From assembly GCF_030010625.1 (NCBI RefSeq), contig NZ_JASCXN010000002.1:248001-312000 (forward strand): 64,000 nucleotides of DNA, written 5' to 3'. The notes beneath the pieces are model-generated. The model was not told where the DNA came from. It saw only the letters and a list, made by a program, of their open reading frames with translations, and ran no database searches. Shown here piece by piece: positions 33,672 to 42,406 of the stretch; position 1 is the first letter of the stretch, and the number at the start of each line of letters is the position of its first letter. The position numbers were made by a program, and so were the translations under genes. Source of the DNA: Streptomyces sp. CC208A. Lineage in GTDB: Bacteria > Actinomycetota > Actinomycetes > Streptomycetales > Streptomycetaceae.

Positions 33672-34302
33672 TCTCGGCCGTCTGCTGCGCGATCACGTCG
33701 TTCGCCATCTCCTCCACCAGTACGTTGTTCCCCTCGCTCAGCGCCTCGGTGGCCATCGTCACCGCCCCCTGGTGATGGGTGATCATCAGGCGCAGGAAGA
33801 GCCGGTCGAACTCCGCGCCCTTCGCCGCCCGCAACTCCGCGAGCTGCGCCTCGCTCGCCATGCCCGGCATGGCGTGGTGGTCGTGACCGCTCTCCTCGCG
33901 CGGCCCGCCGTTGTTCTTCAGCCAGCCCTCCATGGCGCCGATCTCCGGGCCCTGGGCCGCCGCTATCCGCGCGGCCACCTTCTTCACCGGGGACGAGGCC
34001 GCCCGGTCCGGGACCAGGTCCGTCATGGTCAGCGCCTGGCGGTGGTGGACGATCATCATCGTCACGTACCGGAAGTCGGCCGCGTTGGGGCTGTCGTCGG
34101 GCAGCAGTGAGGCCGCCTCCTGCGGTGAGATCCGCCGCGCCGGCTCCCCGGGTCTGCCCGGCGCGACCACGGAGGGCCCGGACGGCTCCCCGGCCGCCCT
34201 GGGCGTCCCCTCGCCCGGCTCCGACTCGCAGGCGCCCAGGGCCAGTACGGCGAGGGCGGTCAGGACAACGGCGGCGGCGGTGCGCCGACGGCGGATCAGC
34301 AA
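33649..34302 (-). CDS. DUF305 domain lipoprotein
   Basis: A 217-aa exported protein of the DUF305 (ferritin-like) family. The two signature helices are DFRYVTMMIVHHRQALTM and LFLRLMITHHQGAVTMATEAL, whose His pairs can bind metal. No ATG or GTG is available near the signal peptide. A TTG start preceded by AGGAGG-CCCCG fits perfectly and gives RRRRTAAAVVLTALAVLALGAC, a lipoprotein signal with lipobox LGAC. It may take part in copper or metal handling, but this is unproven. It is divergent from the LVIVD gene. Confidence 0.86.
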   Translation of the reverse strand: MLIRRRRTAAAVVLTALAVLALGACESEPGEGTPRAAGEPSGPSVVAPGRPGEPARRISPQEAASLLPDDSPNAADFRYVTMMIVHHRQALTMTDLVPDRAASSPVKKVAARIAAAQGPEIGAMEGWLKNNGGPREESGHDHHAMPGMASEAQLAELRAAKGAEFDRLFLRLMITHHQGAVTMATEALSEGNNVLVEEMANDVIAQQTAEINRMRSL

Positions 34303-34320
34303 CGGGGCCTCCTGGGCTGC

Positions 34321-34380
34321 TTGCGGTCCGAACTTCTTGCGCTCTGACGGCTTCTTGCGGTCTGGTGCTTCTTGCGGTCG
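34321..34380. repeat. Four short direct repeats in the DUF305 leader
   Basis: CTTGCGSTCNG occurs four times, with the shared TTGCG at 34321, 34337, 34355 and 34372, a spacing of 16-18 bases. The array lies in the divergent region between the DUF305 and LVIVD genes, within about 80 bases of the TTG start. It could be a regulator binding array or a leader element. Confidence 0.6.
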
Positions 34381-34530
34381 GTGGGGTCGATCCTGTCGGT
34401 TGTTCCGGGTCGCCGGGCGAATTCCCGTATGACATTCGTGTTGCCATCTGTTGAGATGTGCACGCCAAGGAACATACTGCCGGGGTCCCACATCCGTTCC
34501 CACCCGGAACGGATCCCGAGGGAGGACGGA

Positions 34531-36066
34531 GTGAATCACTTGCGCACCATCCGTACCCCGCACGACTCCACCCGTCAGTCGGCGAGACGTCTCGGCGTCG
34601 CCGCAGCCGCGGCCGGTCTCCTGGCCACACTGCTCGCGGCAGGACCCGCCGCCGCGATCCCCGACCCCGGAGACACCCCGCTCCGGGGCGCCGTCTCGTC
34701 CGCCCAGGCGGCCGACGCACGCGCCGCCATCCAGAGCGGCGAGATACCCGGAGTGGACGAGATCGTCCACTCCGACAACATCGAACACCTCGTCAACATC
34801 CCCAAGGACGCCCTCAAGGGCACCAACTCGGACCTGGCCTTCCAGGGCAAGTACGCCTTCGCCGGCAACTACGACGGCTTCCGGATCTTCGACATCAGCG
34901 ACCCGAAGGACCCGAAGACCGTCGCCCAGGTCCTCTGTCCCGGCTCCCAGAACGACATCTCGGTCTCCGGGAACCTCCTCTTCCTGTCCACCGACTCCTC
35001 CCGCAGCGACAACTCCTGCAACAGCACCACGCAGCCCGCGTCGGTGAAGGAGTCCTGGGAGGGCATGAAGATCTTCGACATCAGCGACGTCACCGACCCG
35101 AAGTACGTCGCCGCCGTGGAGACCGCCTGCGGCTCCCACACCCACACGCTCCTGCCGAAGGGCGAGGACGTGTACGTGTACGTCTCCTCCTACTCGCCGA
35201 ACGTGGCGTTCCCGGACTGCCAGCCCCCGCACGACGGCATCTCCGTGATCAAGGTGCCCCGCGCGGCACCCGAGCAGGCGGCGGTCGTCGGCTTCCCCGT
35301 CCTCTTCCCCGGCAAGGGCCCCGACGGCGGCGGCAACCCCGGCGCGCCCACCAACCCGGGCGTCTCCAAGACCACCGGCTGCCACGACATCACCGTGCTG
35401 CCCGGCAAGAACCTCGCCGCCGGCGCCTGCATGGGCGACGGCATCCTCCTCGACGTCTCCGACCCCGAGCACCCCCGGGTGCTCGACCAGGTCCAGGACA
35501 ACGTCAACTTCGCGTTCTGGCACTCCGCGACCTTCAACCAGAAGGCGAACAAGGTCGTCTTCACCGACGAGCTCGGCGGCGGTGGCGGCGCGACCTGCAA
35601 CGCGGCCGTCGGCCCGAACCGGGGCGCCAACGGCGTCTACGACATCGTCGGCAAGGGCAAGAACCGCAAGCTCGTCTTCCGCAGCTACTACAAGATCCCG
35701 CGCCACCAGGCCGACACCGAGAACTGCGTCGCCCACAACGGCTCGCTGATCCCGGTCAAGGGCAAGGACATCATGGTCCAGGCCTGGTACCAGGGCGGCG
35801 TCTCCGTCTGGGACTTCACCGACTCGGCCAGGCCCCGGGAGATCGCCTACTTCGAGCGCGGACCGATCTCCGCCGACCGCCTCGTCGGCGGCGGCTCGTG
35901 GTCCGCCTACTACTACAACGGCCACATCTACTCCAACGACCTGGTGAAGGGCTTCGACGTGCTGAAGCTCTCCGACCGGCGCACCGACCCCGCCCGGCGC
36001 ATCACGATGGACGAGCTCAACGTCCAGACCCAGCCGGACTACTTCGAGGACTTCGACCGCGACTGA
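34531..36066 (+). CDS. LVIVD-repeat secreted protein
   Basis: A 511-aa secreted beta-propeller-like protein. A signal peptide lies at about residues 20-48 (LGVAAAAAGLLATLLAAGPAAA). LVIVD-type repeats follow, for example YDGFRIFDISDPKDPKTVAQ, GMKIFDISDVTDPKYVAAVE and GILLDVSDPEHPRVLDQ. Several cysteines (AQVLCPGSQ, NSCNST, ETACGSH, GACMGDG) suggest disulfides outside the cell. The start is a GTG with GAGGGAGGA upstream; an ATG further upstream would add an implausible leader. Function is unknown; the divergent DUF305 lipoprotein is a probable functional partner. Confidence 0.87.
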   Translation: MNHLRTIRTPHDSTRQSARRLGVAAAAAGLLATLLAAGPAAAIPDPGDTPLRGAVSSAQAADARAAIQSGEIPGVDEIVHSDNIEHLVNIPKDALKGTNSDLAFQGKYAFAGNYDGFRIFDISDPKDPKTVAQVLCPGSQNDISVSGNLLFLSTDSSRSDNSCNSTTQPASVKESWEGMKIFDISDVTDPKYVAAVETACGSHTHTLLPKGEDVYVYVSSYSPNVAFPDCQPPHDGISVIKVPRAAPEQAAVVGFPVLFPGKGPDGGGNPGAPTNPGVSKTTGCHDITVLPGKNLAAGACMGDGILLDVSDPEHPRVLDQVQDNVNFAFWHSATFNQKANKVVFTDELGGGGGATCNAAVGPNRGANGVYDIVGKGKNRKLVFRSYYKIPRHQADTENCVAHNGSLIPVKGKDIMVQAWYQGGVSVWDFTDSARPREIAYFERGPISADRLVGGGSWSAYYYNGHIYSNDLVKGFDVLKLSDRRTDPARRITMDELNVQTQPDYFEDFDRD

Positions 36067-36077
36067 CCCCGGCCACC

Positions 36078-36695
36078 TCAGAGCACGCCGTCGGGCGGAC
36101 CCCCGTCCGGCGGCGTGCCGCGCTCCCAGGCCAGGCCGTACCGATGGAACAGCTCCGCGCGCAGCCGCGTCACCGGCATCGGCGCCCCCGGCAGCAGCAC
36201 CGCCACCACCGCGCCCATCAGCAGCGCCCGCAGCAGCGGATAGTCCCGGTCCACGTCCTCGGAGCCGTACCGCTCCACGGTGTCCCGCAGCAGGGAGGCG
36301 AGCCGCTGCTGCTCCTCGCACCGCACGAACCCCTCGGCCTGGAGGATGCCGGCCATGTGCGTCCGCATCAGCGTCGGCCGCTCCACCGCGAGCCCCAGGA
36401 TCGCGTCGATCGCCCGGGCCAGCCGCTCCTCGCCGTCCTCCGTGCGCGGCTCGCGCTCCAGCGCCTCGGCGAGCGTCAGGTGCATCAACCGGTGCACGGC
36501 CGACTGGAGCAGCTGGCGCTTGCCGGGGAAGTAGTACGAGACCAGACCGCGGGCCACCCCGGCCCGCTCGGCGATGGAGCCGAGGGTCGTGGCCTCGTAC
36601 CCGTGGCGCCCCACGAGCTCGACCGTCGCCTCCAGGATCCGTTCCCGCGAGCGCCGCCGGAGTTCTTCGTTGACCGATGGGCTACGCGGCGTCAT
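36078..36695 (-). CDS. TetR/AcrR family transcriptional regulator
   Basis: A 205-aa TetR-type repressor. The N-terminal HTH is SRERILEATVELVGRHGYEATT followed by IAERAGVARGLVSYYFPGKRQLL. The C-terminal ligand domain has a TetR_C-like helix LMRTHMAGILQAEGF. A TTG at 36728 would add 11 residues, but the ATG at 36695 has AGGAG six bases upstream. It is convergent with the LVIVD gene (11 bases apart). The target is not evident; the AT-rich GCCAATATACTCAG upstream may hold its own operator. Confidence 0.88.
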   Translation of the reverse strand: MTPRSPSVNEELRRRSRERILEATVELVGRHGYEATTLGSIAERAGVARGLVSYYFPGKRQLLQSAVHRLMHLTLAEALEREPRTEDGEERLARAIDAILGLAVERPTLMRTHMAGILQAEGFVRCEEQQRLASLLRDTVERYGSEDVDRDYPLLRALLMGAVVAVLLPGAPMPVTRLRAELFHRYGLAWERGTPPDGGPPDGVL

Positions 36696-36827
36696 GCTGG
36701 GCTCCTGCGTTGACTGGCTCTCGGCCAATATACTCAGCGTGGACCGCCGCTCCGCCCCTGTGGCGTGACGGCGGGGAGGCCGCCTTTCCTGGGCGACACG
36801 GGGGATCGTCCAGGACGGGCGGCCTCG

Positions 36828-37496
36828 TCATGTCCCTTCCTCTCCATGGTCCCGCTCCCGCGCGGGGAGGGGGCGGCGACCGGGGAACCGGCGGTACGAC
36901 ACCACCGCGACGGCCACGCAGCACCAGCCGAGCAGCCAGCCGGCCAGCACGTCCGACGGCCAGTGCACCCCCAGGTAGATCCGGGTCCAGCCGGCCCCGA
37001 GCACCGAGACCACCGCCACCCCGGCCGCCGTGCCCCACCCCCGCCACGGCTCCCGTCCGACGAGCGCCAGCACCCACAGCAGCAGCCCGCAGACCACCGC
37101 GGCCGTCATCGCGTGCCCCGAAGGGAAGGAGGCGTACGAGGCCGAGTCCACCGGCTCCCGCCAGACCGGTCGCTCCCGGTCGACCAGCGCCTTGACCGCG
37201 TGCTGCACCCCGGCCGCTCCCAGGCAGGTCCCGGCCACCCACAGCGCGAGGCGCCGCCGCCCGTACAGGACGAGGGCCAGGACGACGGCGAGGGCCAGCG
37301 CCCGCAGCGTCCACGGGTCCCACACCCAGTCGCTCAGCGTCCGGTGGACGCGGGTGAGCCCGGGGTGGGCCAGGGCATCGCGGTGCAGGGCCTCGTCGAC
37401 CGCCCGGTCGAAGGAGAGCAGCGGGGGCCAGCCGACCTCCACGAGCACGAGCAGCAGCAGGGCGAGACCTCCGGAGACCACGGCGGAATTGCGCAT
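36828..37496 (-). CDS. Phosphatase PAP2 family membrane protein
   Basis: A 222-aa membrane phosphatase with about six helices. All three PAP2 motifs are present: KALVDRERPVW (KxxxxxxRP), FPSGHAM (PSGH) and TRIYLGVHWPSD (xRxxxxxHxxxD). It should dephosphorylate lipid phosphates such as undecaprenyl diphosphate or phosphatidate on the outer face. The ATG at 37496 begins right at the first hydrophobic helix. It follows the M56 peptidase gene on the same strand with an 86-base gap. Confidence 0.92.
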   Translation of the reverse strand: MRNSAVVSGGLALLLLVLVEVGWPPLLSFDRAVDEALHRDALAHPGLTRVHRTLSDWVWDPWTLRALALAVVLALVLYGRRRLALWVAGTCLGAAGVQHAVKALVDRERPVWREPVDSASYASFPSGHAMTAAVVCGLLLWVLALVGREPWRGWGTAAGVAVVSVLGAGWTRIYLGVHWPSDVLAGWLLGWCCVAVAVVSYRRFPGRRPLPARERDHGEEGT

Positions 37497-37582
37497 TCCA
37501 CGATCCTGCCGGACCGGCCGCCGAGGATCGCTCCGCGCAACACCGGGACGCGCGCGGGCGGGCGCGCCATGTGTCACGGCCG

Positions 37583-38524
37583 TCAGCCGAGGGCGACCAG
37601 GCCGGGGAAGAAGGCGACGAGCACCGGGACGACCGGGACGAGCGCGGCCGCCGCCGTCAGCCGCAGGCGGTGCACGGCGGGCAGCCGGGGCGTGGCGGCC
37701 AGCAGCCGGTCGACCCGCTGGGGGAGCCCGGCCACCGGCCTGCCGCCGGGCGGGGCGGCGAACACCCCGCGCTCCTCGTTGAGTTCCACCAGGGCGAGCG
37801 CGACGGTCAGCCGGCCGAAGCGGCGCGAGGCCACGTCGTCGGCGGCCAGCTCGACCAGCCGGTGCATCTCCTCGCGGAAGGCGGCGAAGACCGGGATGCC
37901 CGGGAAACCGGCGGCCAGCGCGCCGGAGCAGTGGAGCAGCCAGTCGTGCCGGGCCCGGGCGTGCCCCTGCTCGTGGGCGAGGACCGCGTCGAGCCGGTGC
38001 CCCTCCAGGCGGCGCAGGGCGGCGGTGGTGACGACGAGCCGCGGGGCCGCCCCGGGCAGCAGCCAGGCGTCGGGGCGCTCGCCCTCCAGGATCACGAGCC
38101 GTCCGCCGGCCGGCTCCTCCCCGGGCAGCAGCGGGGAGCGGGCCAGCAGTTCGCTCCGGCGCTGCCGGCGGCGGGCGCGGGCCAGGCCGATCTCCCGCCC
38201 GAGCATGGCGCCGGACCACAGCCCGGCGGCCGCGAGGACCACGGCGAGCACCGCCGACCAGGGGCCGCTGGTGGTGAGTTGGTACGCGTCGACCACCGCG
38301 CGCGGCGCGGGCGCGAACACCTGCCCGCGCACCGCGGCCCAGGCTGCGGCCGCGCTGAAGGTCATCGAGAGCGCGAAGCTGACAAGCACCGCGGCCACCA
38401 CGCACTGCCACACCCACAGCGCGACGACCGGTTCTCGCTCCGCCCAGTGGGCCCGGGCGAGCAGCCGGGGTGCGGTGAGAGAGGTCAGGGCGCCGAGCAG
38501 GAGCAGAGCGAGGGAGACCCACAT
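37583..38524 (-). CDS. M56 family (BlaR1-like) membrane metallopeptidase
   Basis: A 313-aa membrane zinc protease with three N-terminal helices, a cytosolic protease loop and a C-terminal helix (LVPVVPVLVAFFPGLVALG). The zinc site is VLAHEQGHARARHDW (HExxH), with the third ligand in VELAADDVASRR. BlaR1/MecR1-type proteases normally cleave a BlaI/MecI repressor encoded beside them. No such gene is visible within several kb here. There is also no beta-lactam sensor domain, so the signal is unknown. Confidence 0.88.
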   Translation of the reverse strand: MWVSLALLLLGALTSLTAPRLLARAHWAEREPVVALWVWQCVVAAVLVSFALSMTFSAAAAWAAVRGQVFAPAPRAVVDAYQLTTSGPWSAVLAVVLAAAGLWSGAMLGREIGLARARRRQRRSELLARSPLLPGEEPAGGRLVILEGERPDAWLLPGAAPRLVVTTAALRRLEGHRLDAVLAHEQGHARARHDWLLHCSGALAAGFPGIPVFAAFREEMHRLVELAADDVASRRFGRLTVALALVELNEERGVFAAPPGGRPVAGLPQRVDRLLAATPRLPAVHRLRLTAAAALVPVVPVLVAFFPGLVALG

Positions 38525-38681
38525 GGCGCCAGGGTATGAGCGCGGTGCTCCCCGGGGGTATGGCCTCACCTGGCAAGTGACGTACGCCACGGTTTCACCG
38601 ACCGGACCCCGAACGCCCGTACAGCGGACGGGACTCGGAACACACGGGGCCGGAGCGAGCGGAACCCGGAGCGCGCGGAAC

Positions 38682-39281
38682 TCAGAGCGTGCAGAGCATC
38701 GCCAGCATGGCGAGCCCCATCGACAGGCGGCACACCCGTGTCAGCTCAGGCCGGGTCGCCCACCCGGGCCCGGGCCCTCCGCCCGCCGCCGGTCCGGCCA
38801 CGCGCGCGTGCGGGACGGCCGGGACGAGCCGGGCGCCGGAGCGGAGCACGTACACCGTGTAGTAGAGGAGCAGCCCGCCGGTGAGCAGGGGTATGCCGCC
38901 CGCGGCGGCCGGACCTCCGGCACCGTGCGCCGCGTGCACCCCCTGTGCCCCCGTGACCGCCGGGGCCATCGCGAACGCCATGTAGACCATGGCGAGGGAG
39001 CCGACCGCGTGGTGCAGCCGGTGCGCGTCGCGGCCCGCCGCGAAGAGGTCCCGCGCCGCCACCGCGCCGAACAGCGCCGCGTACACCGCCCAGCTCCACG
39101 GCGGCGGGCTGAGGACCGCGGCCGGCAGCGCCATCGCGGCCATCCCGAAGCCCATCACCGCCTCCGCGCGCGCGGCTCGCCGCTCCTCGCCCGCGCACGC
39201 CCGCATCCGCAGCAGGCAGTACGCCCCGCTGGACGCGCAGAGCGCGACGAGCAGCCACCCCGACAGGGCCGGACCGTGCAC
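38682..39281 (-). CDS. DUF5134 family membrane protein
   Basis: A 199-aa protein with five or six hydrophobic helices. It opens VHGPALSGWLLVALCASSGAYC and contains the family's histidine-rich patch AGRDAHRLHHAVGSLAMVYMAF. The GTG at 39281 follows GGGGAGG, which fixes the start; the longer open frame upstream is a shadow of two + strand genes. It lies upstream of the M56 peptidase on the same strand and probably shares its role, which is unknown. Confidence 0.82.
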   Translation of the reverse strand: MHGPALSGWLLVALCASSGAYCLLRMRACAGEERRAARAEAVMGFGMAAMALPAAVLSPPPWSWAVYAALFGAVAARDLFAAGRDAHRLHHAVGSLAMVYMAFAMAPAVTGAQGVHAAHGAGGPAAAGGIPLLTGGLLLYYTVYVLRSGARLVPAVPHARVAGPAAGGGPGPGWATRPELTRVCRLSMGLAMLAMLCTL

Positions 39282-39464
39282 GGCGCACCTCCCCTCGACT
39301 CGGGCCCCCTCGACTCGTGCCCAGGAGGGACTGCCCGTCACCGTGCGGCCGCACGCGGGCGCACGGGCGCGCACAGGCGTACGAAAGGGGAGTGCGGTGG
39401 CGCGCGTTAGGCTCGGGGACGATCGCGTACGCCGATCCACAGCGCCCGAGGGGAGCCCCGCACG

Positions 39465-40037
39465 ATGGACACCGCCACGCCCGTTCCCGACACCGCCGCG
39501 AGCCCGGAGGCCGACGCCGTCAGCTACCGGTGGGCGGCGCTCGACGACGTCCCCGTGGTGGTGCCGCTCGTCGAGTCGGCCTACCGGGGGGACGCGAGCC
39601 GGGCCGGCTGGACCACCGAGGCGGACCTCCTGGACGGGCAGCGGACCGACCCGGAGGGCGTGGCCGCCGTGATCACCACCCCCGGCAGCATGCTGCTGCT
39701 CGTGGAGCGGGACGGCGAGACGGTCGCCTGCTGCCAGCTGGAGCGCCGCGGCGAGGCCGCCTACTTCGGCATGTTCGCGGTCCGGCCCGAGCTCCAGGGC
39801 GCCGGGCTCGGCAAGCGGATCATCGCGGAGGCCGAGCGGCGGGTCCGCACGCTGTGGGACGTCCGCGAGATGCACATGACGGTGATCACCGCCCGCGAGG
39901 AGCTGATCGCCTGGTACGAGCGGCGCGGCTACCGGCGCACGGGCGAGACGAGCCCCTTCCCCTACGGCGACGAGCGCTTCGGCGTGCCCCGGCGCGAGGA
40001 CCTCCGTTTCGAGCTCCTGGTGAAGCCTCTGGACTGA
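39465..40037 (+). CDS. GNAT family N-acetyltransferase
   Basis: A 190-aa acetyltransferase. The CoA-binding motif is MFAVRPELQGAGLGKRIIAEA (RxxGxG form), the preceding strand is CCQLERRGEAAYFG, and the substrate side ends LIAWYERRGYRRTGETSPFPY, a pattern seen in spermidine- or amine-directed members. Substrate is unknown. It is followed by a perfect short dyad CTTCCG-A-CGGAAG (40040-40052) and a hairpin that may end its transcript. Confidence 0.88.
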   Translation: MDTATPVPDTAASPEADAVSYRWAALDDVPVVVPLVESAYRGDASRAGWTTEADLLDGQRTDPEGVAAVITTPGSMLLLVERDGETVACCQLERRGEAAYFGMFAVRPELQGAGLGKRIIAEAERRVRTLWDVREMHMTVITAREELIAWYERRGYRRTGETSPFPYGDERFGVPRREDLRFELLVKPLD

Positions 40038-40070
40038 ACCTTCCGACGGAAGCACGCTCCTACCCCCCAA

Positions 40071-40093
40071 CCGACGGGAAAAACTTCTGTCGG
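40071..40093 (+). terminator. Hairpin between GNAT and DUF6421 genes
   Basis: CCGACGG pairs with CTGTCGG (one G-T wobble) around the A-rich loop GAAAAACTT, and flanking CCCC/GGGG (40065-40068 and 40095-40098) can extend the stem. It could terminate the acetyltransferase transcript or structure the leader region of the next operon. Confidence 0.55.
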
Positions 40094-40128
40094 AGGGGTG
40101 TCTCACGGGAGAATTTCTCTTGCTCCTC

Positions 40129-40158
40129 TTGCGGTGATCAGCCCTGCGTGGATACGGT
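40129..40158 (+). promoter_or_regulatory. Candidate promoter of the DUF6421 operon
   Basis: TTGCGG and TACGGT are spaced by 18 bases within an unusually AT-rich 100-base stretch, 35 bases before the DUF6421 ATG. The small dyad GAGAA-T-TTCTC (40109-40119) lies just upstream of the -35. Confidence 0.4.
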
Positions 40159-40193
40159 TTCTTTACGCAAGGTTCTCCTGTGGAGGAAGAGGC

Positions 40194-41600
40194 ATGACGG
40201 AAATTCTTGTGCAGGACGTGACCGGTGGGGGGATAGCCACCGACGCCCGCGTGATCGACCACCCCGCCTGGCCGGAGCTCAAGGCCGCCGTGGAGGAGAT
40301 CCGCGCCTGGCAGCGCGCCGACGGTTCCGTGGACTTCGAGGCCGAGGGCGCGCCCGCCCGCTCCCTCGTCGAGCGGACCGTCGACCGCATGGTGACCGCC
40401 GTCGAGCAGCTCTCCCCGCTCGTGCCGCACGACGCCGAGTACCACCGCGCGCTCGTCGCCGACCTGCGCAAGTGGGCCGAGGGCGGCTTCGCCGTCCCGG
40501 ACTTCCTGGACTCGCTGCTCGTCTTCCACCCGGCCACGAGCCGCGCCGACGGGCTCCAGCACCTCGTGCTCTTCCCGATGTACACGCAGAACGGCAACCC
40601 GGACCGCAACTTCGAGGCCGTCGTGCTCCGCATGGTCTGGCCCGAGTGGCTCTCCGACCTCGAGGCCACCCGGTACGACAACCCCGGCTTCTGCGGCATC
40701 ACCTTCGAGGACTTCACCGCCGGGTACGACACCAACTCGGCCGTCCTCTTCCCGGAGACCGTCGCCGTCCGCGAGGTCCCCGAGCGCTTCACCTGGGGCG
40801 GCATCTTCTGCGACCGAGAGGCCGCCCGCTTCCGCAAGGTCACCGAGGCCGCCGTCGACACCCTGGGCCTGAAGCTGCCCGCGGACATCGCCGCCATGCT
40901 CGACGACCAGACCCGCTGCCAGCAGGCGTTCGTGCTCTGGGACCTGGTCCACGACCGCGCCCACAGCCGCGGCGACCTGCCCTTCGACCCCTTCATGATC
41001 AAGCAGCGCCAGCCGTTCTGGATGTACGGCCTGGAGGAGCTCCGCTGCGACCTCACCGCCTTCAAGGAGGCCGTGAAGCTGGAGGCCGAGGGCAACACGC
41101 ACGGCCGTGACGTGCAGTACGCGGTCCTCTTCGACCGGATGTTCCGCTTCCCGCTCACCGGCGACCGCAACCGCAACTACGACGGCCTGGGCGGCCAGCT
41201 CCTCTTCGCGTACCTCCACAAGAACGACGTGGTGCGCTGGACGGACAACATCCTCACCATCGACTGGGAGCGGGCCCCCGAGGTCACCAACCGCCTCTGC
41301 GGCGAGATCGAGACCCTCTACCGCGACGGCATCGACCGCCCGAAGCTCGTCCACTGGTTCAAGGCGTACGAGTTCGTCTCCGGCTACCTCGCCCCGCACC
41401 CGGGCTCCAAGTGGGCCAAGGGCCCCGACGCCCTGGACCTCACCCTCCCGCCGCGCAAGCTCGTCGACGACGTGCTTCCCGACGAGTTTCCGCTCAGCAT
41501 GTTCTTCGAGGCCCTCGCCAAGAAGCTCAAGGGCGTGATCGCCGACACCAAGGGCATCACGGCGGCGGACCTCGCGGGCACCGAGCGGGTCGCCGCGTGA
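40194..41600 (+). CDS. DUF6421 family protein
   Basis: A 468-aa cytoplasmic protein without signal or membrane segments. Distinctive stretches such as HPATSRADGLQHLVLFPMYTQ, WDLVHDRAHSRGDLPFDPFM and KQRQPFWMYGLEELRCDL match my recollection of DUF6421. The HDRAHSRG and HPATS histidines could form an active or metal site, but no function is established. GGAGGAAGAGG stands right before the ATG. It is the first gene of a tightly coupled operon with a short-chain dehydrogenase and a PLP lyase, which suggests a metabolic enzyme. Confidence 0.82.
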   Translation: MTEILVQDVTGGGIATDARVIDHPAWPELKAAVEEIRAWQRADGSVDFEAEGAPARSLVERTVDRMVTAVEQLSPLVPHDAEYHRALVADLRKWAEGGFAVPDFLDSLLVFHPATSRADGLQHLVLFPMYTQNGNPDRNFEAVVLRMVWPEWLSDLEATRYDNPGFCGITFEDFTAGYDTNSAVLFPETVAVREVPERFTWGGIFCDREAARFRKVTEAAVDTLGLKLPADIAAMLDDQTRCQQAFVLWDLVHDRAHSRGDLPFDPFMIKQRQPFWMYGLEELRCDLTAFKEAVKLEAEGNTHGRDVQYAVLFDRMFRFPLTGDRNRNYDGLGGQLLFAYLHKNDVVRWTDNILTIDWERAPEVTNRLCGEIETLYRDGIDRPKLVHWFKAYEFVSGYLAPHPGSKWAKGPDALDLTLPPRKLVDDVLPDEFPLSMFFEALAKKLKGVIADTKGITAADLAGTERVAA

Positions 41601-41644
41601 GCGAGCCCCGCCAGGAGACGCAGAAGACGGAGGAGGAGGCGCCC

Positions 41645-42406
41645 ATGAACGCCGAAGCGAACGGTGGCTCCCTCGACGGAGCCGTCATCGCGGTGGCCGG
41701 CGCGGCCGGCCCCGCCGGCAAGGCGGCCCTGCTCCGCCTCGCCGAGGCCGGCGCGACCGTGATCGCCGCCGACGCCGACCCGGCCCGCCTCGCCGAGGCC
41801 GTCGACGCCGCCCGCTACGCCCACGGCGGCGCCGAGGTCGTCGGCGACACCGTCGACCTCCTCGACCTCGACGCCACGCGCGCGTGGGTCGACAAGACGG
41901 AGAAGGAGTTCGGGCGCGTCGACGGGCTCGTCCACCTCGTGGGCGGCTGGCGGGGCGCCCCCTCCTTCGCCGAGAGCGACCTCAAGGACTGGGACTTCCT
42001 GGAGAAGCTCCTGATCCGCACGGTCCAGCACACCTCCCTCGCCTTCCACGACGCCCTGCTCCGCAGCGGCGGCCGCGGCCGCTACGTGCTGGTCAGCCAG
42101 GTCGGCGCGCACAAGCCGCAGGCCAACAACGCCGCGTACAACGCGGGCAAGGCCGCCGCCGAGGCGTGGACCCTGGCCATGGCGGACTCCTTCCGCAAGC
42201 TGGGGGGCGACGACGGCCCGCAGGCGGCGGCTGCCATCCTGGTGATCAAGGCATTGGTGCACGACGCGATGCGCGCCGAACGCCCCAACGCGAAGTTCGC
42301 GGGCTTCACCGACGTGAAGGACCTGGCCGACGAGGTCGTCGGCCTGTGGGACCGGCCCGCCCAGGAAGTGAATGGACAGCGCCTGTGGCTGACCCCCGAG
42401 CCGTGA
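41645..42406 (+). CDS. SDR family oxidoreductase
   Basis: A 253-aa short-chain dehydrogenase. The nucleotide motif reads VAGAAGPAGKAALLRLAE, with AGAAGPAG in place of the usual TGxxxGxG. The catalytic Ser and Tyr-Lys are in YVLVSQVGAHKP and AAYNAGKAAAEAW. Two starts are possible: a GTG at 41597 overlapping the DUF6421 stop, or the ATG at 41645 with GGAGGAGGAGG upstream, chosen here. Its stop overlaps the GTG of the lyase gene. The substrate is unknown. Confidence 0.88.
   Translation: MNAEANGGSLDGAVIAVAGAAGPAGKAALLRLAEAGATVIAADADPARLAEAVDAARYAHGGAEVVGDTVDLLDLDATRAWVDKTEKEFGRVDGLVHLVGGWRGAPSFAESDLKDWDFLEKLLIRTVQHTSLAFHDALLRSGGRGRYVLVSQVGAHKPQANNAAYNAGKAAAEAWTLAMADSFRKLGGDDGPQAAAAILVIKALVHDAMRAERPNAKFAGFTDVKDLADEVVGLWDRPAQEVNGQRLWLTPEP

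Noticed and set aside
36710..36734. TTGACT and TATACT upstream of the TetR gene as a + strand promoter
   Set aside because: The spacing is only 13 bases and no + strand gene follows.
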